Shown: positions 42,642 to 51,501 of the stretch, piece by piece
Layout: every line of letters begins with the position of its first letter
Position numbering within the stretch: position 1 is the stretch's first letter
Assembly: GCA_001464455.1 (NCBI GenBank)
Contig: LNEI01000024.1
Location: 1 to 64,000 of the forward strand
From: Acidobacteria bacterium Ga0077534
Lineage (GTDB): Bacteria; Acidobacteriota; Blastocatellia; Pyrinomonadales; Pyrinomonadaceae
DNA length: 64,000 nt
Reading direction: 5' to 3'
The notes under the pieces: model-generated
Database searches by the model: none
Told to the model about the DNA's origin: nothing
Seen by the model: the letters and a program-made list of their open reading frames with translations, nothing else
Position numbers and translations under genes: made by a program

Positions 42642-43775
42642 TTATCTCAGAGCCTGATCGAGATCGGCTATTATATCCTCGACATCCTCGATGCCGACCG
42701 AAATTCGCACCAAGCCGTCAGTTATGCCGAGAGCGTCTCGCTTTTCTTCGGGAACCGAAGCGTGTGTCATCGATGCTGGGTGAGATATCAGGCTTTCGAC
42801 GCCGCCGAGGCTTTCGCCGAGCGTGCAGAGCTTTACGCCTTCGAGAACCTTGCGGGCGTTGTCGAGCGAGCCGGTTTCGAACGATACCATTCCGCCAAAG
42901 CCCGTCTGCTGGCGTTTTGCGAGTTCGTGCTGGGGATGTGATGTTAGTCCTGGATAATAGACCTTCTCAACTCGCGGGTGCTCGGCAAGAAAATTGGCTA
43001 CTACACGGCCATTTCGGTCGTGAGCGTCCATTCTCACGGCCAAAGTCTTAGTCCCGCGAAGAACCAGAAACGAATCCATCGGCGACAGGATCGCTCCGAT
43101 CCCGTTCTGCACAAAGCCGATCCATTCGGCGTCCTTTTCGTCGTTTAGAGCGACAAAACCGCCGACGCTATCCGAGTGCCCATTCAGATATTTGGTCGTA
43201 GAATGTACGACGATATCGACACCCAGGTCGATCGGCCGCTGAAAATATGGCGACATGAACGTGTTATCGCAAACGACCTTCGCTCCACGGGAGTGTGCGA
43301 GATCAGATACGGCCTTCAGGTCCGTGAGCGTCATTATGGGGTTTGTCGGAGTTTCGACAAAGACCATCTTTGTGTTTGGTTTAAAGGCGGATTCGAGATT
43401 TGCAACGTCAGACGTATCGGCGAGGTCGAATTCGATGCCGTAATCGACGAGGATCCGATTGAAAAGACGAAACGTCCCGCCGTACGTGTTGTCGCCGAGA
43501 ATGACGTGATCGCCTGATTTTACCAGCTTCAGCGTCGTATCGATCGCCGCCATTCCAGAAGCAAAGGCAAAGCCAAATTTCGCATTCTCAAGCGCGGCGA
43601 TGTTCTTCTCGAGCGCCGAACGCGTTGGATTCTGCGTCCGTGCGTATTCGTAACCTTTATGCTTGCCCAAGGCATCCTGAGCATAAGTAGATGTCTGATA
43701 TATCGGAACTGAAACTGCCCCGGTTGCGGGATCGGGCTCATTGCCCGCGTGAATAGCTATTGTTGAAAAACCCAT
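42642..43775 (-). CDS. Cystathionine gamma-synthase/lyase (PLP, trans-sulfuration)
   Basis: 377-residue PLP enzyme of the Cys/Met metabolism family. Motifs: YEYARTQNPTRSALEKNIAA, FASGMAAIDTTLKLVKSGDH, VFVETPTNPIMTLTDLKAVS, CDNTFMSPYFQRP, the PLP lysine in HSTTKYLNGHSD, and LGESLGGVESLISHPASMTH near the end. Synthase (MetB) versus lyase cannot be separated by eye. ATG 43775 is used; the TTG three codons upstream is less likely. The leu operon lies upstream on the same strand but 209 bases away, across an octamer-type repeat. Confidence 0.9.
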   Translation of the reverse strand: MGFSTIAIHAGNEPDPATGAVSVPIYQTSTYAQDALGKHKGYEYARTQNPTRSALEKNIAALENAKFGFAFASGMAAIDTTLKLVKSGDHVILGDNTYGGTFRLFNRILVDYGIEFDLADTSDVANLESAFKPNTKMVFVETPTNPIMTLTDLKAVSDLAHSRGAKVVCDNTFMSPYFQRPIDLGVDIVVHSTTKYLNGHSDSVGGFVALNDEKDAEWIGFVQNGIGAILSPMDSFLVLRGTKTLAVRMDAHDRNGRVVANFLAEHPRVEKVYYPGLTSHPQHELAKRQQTGFGGMVSFETGSLDNARKVLEGVKLCTLGESLGGVESLISHPASMTHASVPEEKRDALGITDGLVRISVGIEDVEDIIADLDQALR

Positions 43776-43940
43776 AATAATCAAGCAGCAGGCGTCGCTT
43801 GCACGCCGGCGTCAGTCCTCAAAATGAAGGATAATCCTATCTTGGCGTGGTCGAAATTGCAACGAGATGGCCGGTGTCGAGGTCCGGGGAGATTCGCTCT
43901 TGGTCACAAAAAGTACGCAAGTCTCAAAAGGGGATGTTTT

Positions 43941-43980
43941 AACGCAAAGCCGCAAAGGTCGCTAAGAAAGGCTCCAAGAA
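43941..43980. repeat. Octamer-type (ACGCAAAG) element, copy 2 (half)
   Basis: AACGCAAAGCCGCAAAGGTC followed by GCTAAGAAAGGCTCCAAG is the same octamer plan as the left arm at 30966, without a matching right arm. It lies between leuD and the metB-like gene. A 61-residue frame overlapping it (43824-44009, plus) is not considered coding. Confidence 0.6.
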
Positions 43981-43984
43981 GAAG

Positions 43985-44599
43985 TTACGTCAACCCGGCA
44001 AAGCGATGAGTAATTTCCGTGTCGGCTTCATATTTAGTGATCATTTCTTCGTTCTGAAGCGTCAGCCCGATATCATCTAAGCCACTGAGCAGACAATGCT
44101 TGCGGAAGGCGTCGATCTCGAATGACGCATTGAGACCGAGTTCATCGATAACGGTTTGAGATTCGAGATCAATGGTCACCGAATAGCCCTCGAGGCTCTG
44201 CGACCGCGCGACGATCAGCTCCGTCGCCGCTTCGTCGAGCCTAACCGGCAGCAGGCCGTTCTTCATACTGTTGTTGTAAAAAATATCGCCGAAACTCGGA
44301 GCAATGACAGCCCGAAACCCGAAATCCGTCAGGCTCCAAGCCGCATGTTCTCGCGAAGATCCGCAGCCGAAATTCGTGCCAGCGACGAGGATCGTGGCAC
44401 CGGCATATTTTGGATCATTCAGGACAAAATCCGCTTTCTCCGTTCCGTCCGGCTCAAACCGCCAATCGTTGAACAAGAACGCACCGTACCCACTTCGCTC
44501 GATCCGAGTAAGAAACTGCTTCGGAATGATCTGGTCAGTATCGATGTTCGACTGAAACAACGGCACCGTCAAACCTTCATGCCGGGTAAACTGATTCAT
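43985..44599 (-). CDS. leuD: 3-isopropylmalate dehydratase small subunit LeuD
   Basis: 204-residue small subunit of isopropylmalate isomerase (second step of leucine synthesis). Typical phrases: VPLFQSNIDTDQIIPKQFLT, LFNDWRFEPDG, ILVAGTNFGCGSSREHAAW, DFGFRAVIAPSFGDIFYNNS and KNGLLPVRL. AAAGG precedes ATG 44599. It is the last gene of leuABCD, 59 bases after leuC. Confidence 0.95.
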   Translation of the reverse strand: MNQFTRHEGLTVPLFQSNIDTDQIIPKQFLTRIERSGYGAFLFNDWRFEPDGTEKADFVLNDPKYAGATILVAGTNFGCGSSREHAAWSLTDFGFRAVIAPSFGDIFYNNSMKNGLLPVRLDEAATELIVARSQSLEGYSVTIDLESQTVIDELGLNASFEIDAFRKHCLLSGLDDIGLTLQNEEMITKYEADTEITHRFAGLT

Positions 44600-44658
44600 A
44601 AATTAGAGACCTTTAGAAGGATAGCTATTAGCTAGATTTCTTTTCGGAGCCTGGGAAT

Positions 44659-46065
44659 TTAGCCCTTAAATCTCCACTCTCGAACATCCACAAAATGTCC
44701 TGCAATAGCGGCTGCCGCGGCCATTGAGGGCGAGACGAGATGTGTGCGTCCGCCGCGGCCCTGGCGGCCTTCGAAATTTCGGTTGCTGGTCGAAGCGCAG
44801 CGTTCGCCGGATTGGAGAATATCCTCGTTCATCGCCAAACACATGGAACATCCTGCATCGCGCCATTCGAAGCCGGCGTCGATGAATATCTGAGCGAGCC
44901 CCTCTTCTTCAGCCTGCTTTTTGATCAGCATCGAACCCGGAACGACCAGAGCGTCTACAGCGGAACTAACTTTATGGCCCTTTGCAACTTTCGCGGCCTC
45001 GCGGAGGTCTTCGATTCGTGAGTTCGTACATGAGCCGATAAATGCTTTGTCGATGGGGATGTCCTGTATCCTTTGCGAAGGTTCGACGCCCATGTACTCG
45101 TACATGCGCTCAAAAGCCTTTGCCTCGGCGGGGTCGCGAGCATCGCTCAGTTCCGGAACGCGGTCGGTGATCGTCACGGACATGTCAGGCGATGTTCCCC
45201 ACGTTACAAAAGGTTCAAGCGTGGCGGCGTCGATCTCGACTGTTTTATCAAACAGGACACCGTCGTCGGTCTTCAGCGATCTCCAATCCGCAACCGCCGC
45301 TTCCCACGCGTCGTCTTTCGGAGCAAATGTCCTGCCTTTCAGGTACTCGAACGTCGTCTCGTCCGGAGCGATCAGCCCGGCTTTTGCACCACCTTCGATG
45401 CTCATGTTGCAGACGGTCATGCGGCCTTCCATAGACATCGAGCGGAACGTCGAGCCGGTGTATTCGATCACATGGCCCACACCGCCGTTTGCCCCGATCT
45501 GGTTGATAATGCCGAGGATCACGTCCTTCGCAGTCACGCCGAAGGGCAACTCGCCTTCTACGTTTACCTGAAAATTCCTCGCCTTTGACTGTTGCAGACA
45601 CTGCGTGGCGAAAACATGCTCGACCTCGCTCGTGCCGATGCCGAATGCCAGAGCGCCAAAGGCGCCGTGGGTCGAAGTATGCGAGTCGCCACAGACGATC
45701 GTCATCCCCGGCTGCGTCAGGCCTTGTTCCGGTCCGAAAACGTGAATGATGCCCTGTTCGATCCGGTCGAGATCGTAAAGCGGCAGGCCGAAATCGGCAC
45801 AGTTCTTTCGCAGGGTCTCGACTTGCAGAGCCGCGATCGGATCTTTAAAAGGCAAGTTTCTGTTTACCGTCGGTATCGCGTGATCGACGGTCGCGAAGGT
45901 CAGTTCTGGCCTCCGCAGCTTCCGCCCAGCAAGCCGCAAACCTTCGAAAGCCTGCGGGCTAGTCACCTCGTGGATCAGATGAAGATCGATATAAAGAAGC
46001 GCGGGCTTCCCGGCCTCTTCATGCACCAGATGGCGTTCCCAGATCTTGTCGTAGAGAGTTTTCAT
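44659..46065 (-). CDS. leuC: 3-isopropylmalate dehydratase large subunit LeuC
   Basis: 468-residue [4Fe-4S] subunit of isopropylmalate isomerase. Motifs: [53 protein letters not shown], and the cluster cysteines in [17 protein letters not shown] and [13 protein letters not shown]. Length is canonical. There is no Shine-Dalgarno before ATG 46065, because a palindromic element (46066-46155) abuts the start codon. Confidence 0.95.
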   Translation of the reverse strand: MKTLYDKIWERHLVHEEAGKPALLYIDLHLIHEVTSPQAFEGLRLAGRKLRRPELTFATVDHAIPTVNRNLPFKDPIAALQVETLRKNCADFGLPLYDLDRIEQGIIHVFGPEQGLTQPGMTIVCGDSHTSTHGAFGALAFGIGTSEVEHVFATQCLQQSKARNFQVNVEGELPFGVTAKDVILGIINQIGANGGVGHVIEYTGSTFRSMSMEGRMTVCNMSIEGGAKAGLIAPDETTFEYLKGRTFAPKDDAWEAAVADWRSLKTDDGVLFDKTVEIDAATLEPFVTWGTSPDMSVTITDRVPELSDARDPAEAKAFERMYEYMGVEPSQRIQDIPIDKAFIGSCTNSRIEDLREAAKVAKGHKVSSAVDALVVPGSMLIKKQAEEEGLAQIFIDAGFEWRDAGCSMCLAMNEDILQSGERCASTSNRNFEGRQGRGGRTHLVSPSMAAAAAIAGHFVDVREWRFKG

Positions 46066-46155
46066 GTCGGAACCGCCTGCGTCAGTGGGCGGAAAGTCCC
46101 TGAGGAGTTATTTTGCCTGCGGCTTCAGGCCGCCCGCTAACGCGGGCGGTTCTGA
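46066..46155. repeat. CCGCCTGCGGTAGCGGGCGG hairpin element, copy 1 (leuB-leuC gap)
   Basis: GGAACCGCCTGCGTCAGTGG (from 46069) and CCGCCCGCTAACGCGGGCGG (46130-46149) are inverted arms of an imperfect hairpin filling the whole gap between leuB and leuC. It shares the arm sequence of the element at 47260-47339 but is more diverged, with a 37-base centre. REP-like; no coding content. Confidence 0.7.
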
Positions 46156-46156
46156 T

Positions 46157-47254
46157 CTAAACCGCGTGGTATGCATTCTTTACGTTTGCAAATTCTATCG
46201 CACGCGCCGCCACCATTGCTCCCATTTCCGTGGTTGACGAGATGCTCATGCGGCCTTCTTCGGCAATATCGGCTGTCCGGTGGCCCTTGTTCAGAACCCA
46301 GTTTATCGCATCTTCGATCGCGACGGCGGCTTCCTCATTTTTAGCCGTGTAGCGAAACAGCATCGCTGCCGAAGCTATCGCGCCGAGCGGATTTGCGACA
46401 TTCTTTCCGGCTATTTCAGGGGCTGAACCGTGAATTGGTTCGTAAAGATCGACCGCACCGCCGATCGTCGCTGACGGCAGCATTCCGAGCGAACCGGTCA
46501 AAACAGCGGCTTCGTCTGAAAGAATGTCGCCAAAAAGATTCTCGGTCAGGATCACGTCGAACCGCGTCGGGTCAGTGACCAAATGCATCGCACACGCGTC
46601 GACAAACAGGTGATCGAGAGCGACGTCCGGATACTCGCCCGCGACTTTTGTGACCGTTTGCCGCCACAAACGCGAGGTTTCGAGCACGTTTGCTTTATCG
46701 ACCGATGTAAGCTTTTTGCGGCGTCGGCGAGCGGCCTGAAAGGCGACGTGGGCAACGCGTTCTACCTCGGCGACCGAATATCGCATCGTGTTGAATGCTT
46801 CCGTATCGTTATCCGCAAATCCACGCGGCTGCCCGAAATAAAGCCCGCCGAGCAGTTCGCGGACGATAAGCATGTCAGTTCCTTCGAATATTTCGCGCCG
46901 AAGCGGCGAGGAATCGATCAACGCGGGTACGGCGGCAGCGGGACGAAGATTGGCAAAACCGCCTAGCGCCTGACGTAATTTGAGCAGCCCGATCTCAGGC
47001 CGTTCTTGCGGGGGCAGATGATCGAACTCAGGCGAACCTACGGCACCGAGCAAAACTGCATTACTGCTCACGCAAGCCGCTTCCGTTTCAGGTGGGAATG
47101 GCGAACCGGTAGCATTGATCGCGGCACCGCCGACTAGGTGTTCCTCTGTCTCAAGCGGTATATCAAAAGCGGCCGCAACCTCGGCAAGTACATGAGCCGA
47201 CTGACGACAAACTTCCGGGCCAATACCGTCACCGGGCAAGATCGTTACTTTCAT
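46157..47254 (-). CDS. leuB: 3-isopropylmalate dehydrogenase LeuB
   Basis: 365-residue NAD-dependent enzyme, third step of leucine synthesis. Motifs: [106 protein letters not shown] and [20 protein letters not shown]. Length canonical. No ribosome-binding site is visible before ATG 47254, because the palindrome at 47260-47339 ends 5 bases upstream. Confidence 0.95.
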   Translation of the reverse strand: MKVTILPGDGIGPEVCRQSAHVLAEVAAAFDIPLETEEHLVGGAAINATGSPFPPETEAACVSSNAVLLGAVGSPEFDHLPPQERPEIGLLKLRQALGGFANLRPAAAVPALIDSSPLRREIFEGTDMLIVRELLGGLYFGQPRGFADNDTEAFNTMRYSVAEVERVAHVAFQAARRRRKKLTSVDKANVLETSRLWRQTVTKVAGEYPDVALDHLFVDACAMHLVTDPTRFDVILTENLFGDILSDEAAVLTGSLGMLPSATIGGAVDLYEPIHGSAPEIAGKNVANPLGAIASAAMLFRYTAKNEEAAVAIEDAINWVLNKGHRTADIAEEGRMSISSTTEMGAMVAARAIEFANVKNAYHAV

Positions 47255-47259
47255 ATAGA

Positions 47260-47339
47260 GTCAGTACCGCCTGCGGTAGCGGGCGGGGTTGTGGACTCGC
47301 GGCAGAAATGCCCCACCCGCTACCGCAGGTGGTACTGAC
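47260..47339. repeat. CCGCCTGCGGTAGCGGGCGG hairpin element, copy 2 (leuA-leuB gap)
   Basis: 29-base arms GTCAGTACCGCCTGCGGTAG (continuing CGGGCGGGG; 47260-47288) and CCCCACCCGCTACCGCAGGT (continuing GGTACTGAC; 47311-47339) pair almost perfectly around a 22-base centre. It fills the gap between leuA and leuB and starts three bases after the leuA stop codon. Same family as 46066-46155. Confidence 0.85.
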
Positions 47340-47342
47340 ATT

Positions 47343-48515
47343 CTACGCTGCGATCGCAGTTGGAACTCTCACCGGGGCCAATGCCATCAGATCTTGGTCA
47401 TATACATTCTTCTTTCGATCGGCCAGGGCGATGAAACGCGGATAGATGTCAGCGATCTGCGAATCATTGAGATCGAACCCGAGAGCTTCGTACCGGGCGA
47501 TCAGAGCATGGCGGCCCGAGTGTTTGCCGAGCACGATGCTGTTTTTCGGTACCCCAACCGATTCCGGCGTCATTATCTCGTAGCATAGCGGATTGCTCAA
47601 CACGCCGTGCTGGTGAATGCCCGCCTCGTGCGCAAAGGCATTGCGGCCGACGATCGCCTTATTCGGCTGCACGCCAAAGCTGACGATCGATGAAAGCAGC
47701 TGGCTCGCCGGATAGAGCTGCGTCGTGTCTATATTGTTCGTGTATGGCATCTTATCGGCTCGGACTGCCATCGCCATTACAAGTTCCTCAAGCGAGGCGT
47801 TTCCAGCCCGCTCGCCGACGCCGTTGATCGTGCATTCAACCTGCGTCGCACCGGCTTCGATCGCGGCGAGGCTGTTCGCCACCGCTAGCCCGAGATCGTT
47901 GTGGCAATGAACGCTGATCGTTACGTTTTTGTCACCGACCACGCGTTCCTTGACCGCTCGAACGAGGGCGGCGTATTCAGTGGGGAGCGTGTAGCCGACG
48001 GTATCCGGAACGTTCAAAACCGTCGCCCCGTTTTCTACCGCGGCCTTGAAAACCTCGCAGACAAAATCAACATCGCTCCGGGTCGCGTCTTCTGCCGAGA
48101 ATTCGACCTCGTCAGCGTTTTCGCTCGCGATCCTGACCGCGTTCGCAGCCATGTCGATGACCTCGGCCCGGCTTTTCTTTAATTTGTATTCGAGATGAAT
48201 GTCCGACGTTGCGACAAAGGTGTGAATACGCGATCGGCGAGCGGTTTTCAAAGCCTCGGCGGCCTTGTAAATATCGGACGGCACGGTTCGGCACAGCCCC
48301 GCGATGGTCGTATCTCGGCATTCGTTGGCGACTGCAACCACCGAGCGAAAATCACCTTCCGAAGCGAATGGAAAACCCGCCTCGATCACGTCGACGCCGA
48401 GGCGCTCCAGCTGACGGGCCATCGAGATCTTCTCCTCGAGGTACATCGAGCAGCCAGGCGACTGCTCGCCGTCACGCAAGGTCGTGTCAAAAATCGCAAT
48501 TTTCGTCGAACTCAT
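47343..48515 (-). CDS. leuA: 2-isopropylmalate synthase LeuA, short form
   Basis: 390-residue enzyme condensing acetyl-CoA with 2-oxoisovalerate. Motifs: [51 protein letters not shown] (metal histidines), [20 protein letters not shown] and [17 protein letters not shown]. It ends at [19 protein letters not shown] and lacks the roughly 120-residue C-terminal domain that mediates leucine feedback in the long form. Short forms of this size exist in other phyla, so it need not be a truncation. GGAG precedes ATG 48515. First gene of leuABCD. Confidence 0.93.
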   Translation of the reverse strand: MSSTKIAIFDTTLRDGEQSPGCSMYLEEKISMARQLERLGVDVIEAGFPFASEGDFRSVVAVANECRDTTIAGLCRTVPSDIYKAAEALKTARRSRIHTFVATSDIHLEYKLKKSRAEVIDMAANAVRIASENADEVEFSAEDATRSDVDFVCEVFKAAVENGATVLNVPDTVGYTLPTEYAALVRAVKERVVGDKNVTISVHCHNDLGLAVANSLAAIEAGATQVECTINGVGERAGNASLEELVMAMAVRADKMPYTNNIDTTQLYPASQLLSSIVSFGVQPNKAIVGRNAFAHEAGIHQHGVLSNPLCYEIMTPESVGVPKNSIVLGKHSGRHALIARYEALGFDLNDSQIADIYPRFIALADRKKNVYDQDLMALAPVRVPTAIAA

Positions 48516-48572
48516 ATCATCTTCTCCAATAAAATGTTCGGTGCCGAAGCTAAACTTCGATGAGCATTCCGA

Positions 48573-48601
48573 ATCTTATAAGAGGGAATTTGATAAGTCA
48601 A
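48573..48601 (-). promoter_or_regulatory. leuA promoter
   Basis: On the minus strand, TTGACT (48596-48601) and TAAGAT (48573-48578) are 17 bases apart, placing the transcript start near 48566, about 50 bases before the leuA ATG. TATAAG, two bases upstream of TAAGAT and overlapping it, is an alternative -10 at 15-base spacing. Confidence 0.55.
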
Positions 48602-48613
48602 TATTATGTTACT

Positions 48614-48634
48614 ACTAAATAAATAATGTTTAGT
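48614..48634. promoter_or_regulatory. Candidate LysR-type operator between leuA and lysR gene
   Basis: ACTAAATAAATAATGTTTAG plus a final T is a dyad with 6-bp arms (ACTAAA/TTTAGT) around 9 bases, close to the T-N11-A pattern of LysR sites. Its centre is about 58 bases upstream of the inferred leuA transcript start, where LysR activators usually bind. A wider pair ATATTAT (48601) and ATAATAT (48644) encloses it. Confidence 0.5.
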
Positions 48635-48770
48635 TATGATTTTATAATATCAGGCTCCTGACACCATCAGGTAGGTAGCCGCATCCCGCAATGTGAGGGC
48701 TTGCCACAACGGCAAAACAAAATATAATCATTCTTATAGGAAAATAACCTTTACTTTTCATCAGCTACTC

Positions 48771-49658
48771 ATGGACATCAATCAGCTAGAAGTTTTGGTG
48801 ACAGTCGCCCGCGAGCGGAGTTTTTCCCGGGCAGCCGAAGTGTTAAATCGAACGCAACCCGCGATCAGCCAGGCTATTCGCCGCCTTGAGGGCGAGATCG
48901 GAGAGAAGCTTTTCGATCGTTCGTCAAAGGACGGAACGCTTACCTTTGCCGGTGAGGTTCTGCTTACACACGCTAAGCAGATGCTCAATCTCCGCCAACA
49001 TGCCCAACAGGCGATAACGGAAATGCGTAATTTGCAGCACGGAAAGGTCTCGATCAGCGCAAACGAGCACACTGTGTTTTATCTTCTGCCGGTGATCGAG
49101 GAATTCCGCAAAGAGCATCCGCTTATAAAGATCGAGGTTCAACGGGGCGTCGCTAGCCGCATTCCGAGCCAGATAACCGCCCGCGAGGTTGAACTCGGGG
49201 TGATCTCATTCACACCGAATGACGATTCGCTCCGTTCGATTCCCGTCATGAGCGATGAACTCGTGCTGGTCGTCTCACCGAGTCACCACTTGGCCGCGAA
49301 GAGTGAAATATCAATTAAGGATCTGGGCAGCGAGATATTCGTCGCTCACAACGCACCCTCGCCATATCGTCAAAAGGTCATCGAATCGTTTGAAAAGCAC
49401 AAAACGAGGCTAAATATCGCTGTAGAGCTCCCCTCTCTCGAGGCGATCAAACGTCTGGTGGCCCGCGGTGTCGGCCTCGCTCTAGTTCCAAAAATTACCG
49501 CACGAGCGGAAATAAATGCCGGATTACTAAAAGAGCTATCGGTAAAAGAAATGAAACTCGAGCGAAAACTGAATATCATCTATCGGCGCAACTCCGAGCT
49601 GTCGCACGCGGCGAAGGCGTTCCTAAAGCTCGCGAGAGATCTCGGCCCGGCCGCGTAG
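48771..49658 (+). CDS. LysR-family transcriptional regulator, probable leu operon regulator
   Basis: 295 residues. N-terminal helix-turn-helix (MDINQLEVLVTVARERSFSR, AAEVLNRTQPAISQAIRRLE, LFDRSSKDGTLTFAGEVLL), a linker helix and a periplasmic-binding-like effector domain (KVSISANEHTVFYLLPVIEE, GVISFTPNDDSLRSIPV, AIKRLVARGVGLALVPKITA). Divergent from leuABCD across 255 bases holding a LysR-like dyad, so it most likely controls that operon, perhaps with a pathway intermediate as effector. ATG 48771 gives the standard family start. Confidence 0.88.
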   Translation: MDINQLEVLVTVARERSFSRAAEVLNRTQPAISQAIRRLEGEIGEKLFDRSSKDGTLTFAGEVLLTHAKQMLNLRQHAQQAITEMRNLQHGKVSISANEHTVFYLLPVIEEFRKEHPLIKIEVQRGVASRIPSQITAREVELGVISFTPNDDSLRSIPVMSDELVLVVSPSHHLAAKSEISIKDLGSEIFVAHNAPSPYRQKVIESFEKHKTRLNIAVELPSLEAIKRLVARGVGLALVPKITARAEINAGLLKELSVKEMKLERKLNIIYRRNSELSHAAKAFLKLARDLGPAA

Positions 49659-49746
49659 ACTAAAATTGTTATAGAATCGACAGACTATGAGTTAGAATAT
49701 TCTCGAAATCTTCACACTCGTTAGCGTTCAAAAGTTTAATTAAATT

Positions 49747-50079
49747 ATGGCTGAAACAGATCACACCGACGCTCGTTCAGCGTCAGAGAGGCGGGGTTCC
49801 GACCGAAAGAAGCTGATCGTCGACGTTCGGTTCGAGGGCGGCGACGGAACTGGCATCGCAAATACTCGCGATATTGGCTCGGGCGGGCTTTACATGACGA
49901 CGACCGCACCGCTTGATATCGGAACGCCAATATTCATGACGCTGACACTAGGGGCGCGGACGTTAAACGTTCACGGTACAGTCGTTTATTCGGATCCGGG
50001 TCACGGCGTCGGAGTGCGTTTTCGCGATCTCGATCCGGACGACGAAGCGGTCCTAACCGGCGAACTTGAAACAAATTAA
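49747..50079 (+). CDS. PilZ-domain protein
   Basis: 110-residue single PilZ domain. The c-di-GMP motif is present as ERRGSDRKKL (RxxxR type) and DIGSGGLYM (DxSxxG type, with a Gly inserted), followed by VYSDPGHGVGVRFRDLDPDD. It may bind c-di-GMP, although the motif is not perfect. The ligase gene follows after 15 bases. Confidence 0.85.
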   Translation: MAETDHTDARSASERRGSDRKKLIVDVRFEGGDGTGIANTRDIGSGGLYMTTTAPLDIGTPIFMTLTLGARTLNVHGTVVYSDPGHGVGVRFRDLDPDDEAVLTGELETN

Positions 50080-50094
50080 CAAGCGGGAGAATTT

Positions 50095-51216
50095 ATGTTC
50101 GATCAGTTTACACTTGGCATCGAAGAAGAGTTTCAGATTGTTGACCCAACGACGCGAGAGCTAAAATCGCACGTCTCCGAGATACTCGACGAGGGCAAAA
50201 TGCTGCTTGGCGAAAAGATCAAGCCGGAGATGATCCAGTCGATGATCGAGGTCGGCACGGGCGTTTGCGCAAATATTCAGGAAGCTCGCGAAGATCTTAC
50301 GAAGCTTCGGTGCATCATCTCAGGCCTCGCGCGTAAAAAGAACATGGCGATCGTCGCTGCGTCGACGCATCCTTTCTCGAAATGGTCGGAGCAGGAGATC
50401 TACGATGGCGACCGTTACAAGCTGCTGGTCGACGAACTCCAGATGGTCGCCCGCAGTCTTCTGATCTTTGGGCTTCACGTCCACGTCGGCATTCCCGATA
50501 TGGAAAAGCGGATCCAGGTAATGAACGCGGCCCGATATTTCCTGCCCCATATTTTGGCGCTTACGACTTCGTCGCCATTCTGGCTCGGATTCAACACGGG
50601 TCTGAAATCCTATCGATCCGAAGTTTTCAAGAAATTCCCCCGAACTGAGATCCCAGACACCTTCGAATCTTACGCACAGTTTCAAGCCTACGTTGATCTG
50701 TTGGTCAAGATGAACTGTATTCAGAACGGATCGAAGATATGGTGGGACGTTCGTCCGCATCACCTATTCCCGACGCTAGAATTTCGCATCTGCGATATCC
50801 CGACACGTGTGGATGACACGATAGCCGTCGCCGGACTGTTTCAGGCGATCGTCGCTAAGTTAATGGTTTTGAACGAGGGCAACATAGGCTTTCGTATCTA
50901 TCACCGTCGCCTTATCCTCGAAAATAAATGGCGGGCGATCCGCTACGGGCTCGACGGAAATCTACTCGATCTGGGCAAGCAGAAAGAGGTTCCAGCGAGA
51001 GATCTGATCCGCGAATTACTTGATTTTGTCGACGATGTGCTCGATCCGCTCGGTTCGCGCTCTGAGGTAGAGCATATTCACACGATCCTCGAGCGCGGTA
51101 CGTCGGCTGACGAGCAGCTTCGAGTTTTTGAGGAAACAAACGGTGACTACAACGCCGTCGTCGACATGTTGATGGTAAACACGCTCGAGAACGTTCCCGA
51201 GCATTGTTTCGACTAA
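50095..51216 (+). CDS. YbdK-type carboxylate-amine ligase (GCS2 family)
   Basis: 373 residues of the glutamate-cysteine ligase type 2 family: TLGIEEEFQIVDPTTRELKS at the N-terminus, VEVGTGVCANIQEAREDL-like metal/substrate region, HVHVGIPDMEKRIQVMNAAR, WWDVRPHHLFPTLEFRICDI and RAIRYGLDGNLLDLG. Studied members have weak glutamate-cysteine ligase activity; the natural substrate is unknown. GCGGGAG precedes ATG 50095. Confidence 0.9.
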   Translation: MFDQFTLGIEEEFQIVDPTTRELKSHVSEILDEGKMLLGEKIKPEMIQSMIEVGTGVCANIQEAREDLTKLRCIISGLARKKNMAIVAASTHPFSKWSEQEIYDGDRYKLLVDELQMVARSLLIFGLHVHVGIPDMEKRIQVMNAARYFLPHILALTTSSPFWLGFNTGLKSYRSEVFKKFPRTEIPDTFESYAQFQAYVDLLVKMNCIQNGSKIWWDVRPHHLFPTLEFRICDIPTRVDDTIAVAGLFQAIVAKLMVLNEGNIGFRIYHRRLILENKWRAIRYGLDGNLLDLGKQKEVPARDLIRELLDFVDDVLDPLGSRSEVEHIHTILERGTSADEQLRVFEETNGDYNAVVDMLMVNTLENVPEHCFD

Positions 51217-51254
51217 GTACGGCGAGTCTGTTACTGTAAGTCTGTTGATAATCA

Positions 51255-51415
51255 GCGTCTGAGGTGCCCCGCGTGGGCATGACAGCCGGGAAAGCGGGTG
51301 AGACTCCCGCACGATCGCGTCACTGTATTGTACGTTCAAAGCGTACTAAGTCAGGTTCCGGTGATTCAGACAGCTTATCGCCATGTAGGATGTTTCGCGT
51401 AAAACATCGCTGGCA
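51255..51415 (+). ncRNA. Cobalamin riboswitch upstream of btuF
   Basis: The leader carries cobalamin riboswitch signatures in order: GAGGTGCC (51261), CCGGGAAAGCGGGTGAGACT (from 51286), CCCGCACGATCGCGTCACTG (from 51306, the B12-box region normally read GC-CCCGCAACTG), and AAGTCAGGTTCCGG (51348). It sits directly before btuFCD and a terminator-like hairpin. B12 binding would shut off the operon. Confidence 0.85.
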
Positions 51416-51449
51416 AAAACACCGCTTCTTCGGTTTTAAATAGCTGAAA

Positions 51450-51501
51450 CGCCCTGTTTTTCTGGCCTTGTTATTGGTCCAGAGAACTGGGCGCTTTTGT
51501 T
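51450..51501 (+). terminator. Riboswitch expression platform / terminator before btuF
   Basis: CGCCC-x-GTTTTT-CTGG (51450-51465) pairs with CCAG-AGAAC-x-GGGCG (51479-51493), and the 3' arm is followed by CTTTTGTT and then directly by the ATG of btuF (51502). It works as an intrinsic terminator and would also hide the start region. Pairing between its 5' arm and upstream riboswitch sequence is expected but not proven here. Confidence 0.65.

Noticed and set aside
43791-43807. GGCGT/ACGCC hairpin upstream of the metB-like gene as a SAM riboswitch
   Set aside because: Only a 5-bp stem; none of the conserved SAM-I, SAM-II or SAH core sequences were found in the 209-bp gap.
43824-44009. 61-codon plus-strand frame
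   Set aside because: It runs through an octamer repeat and the leuD 3' end, without ribosome-binding site.
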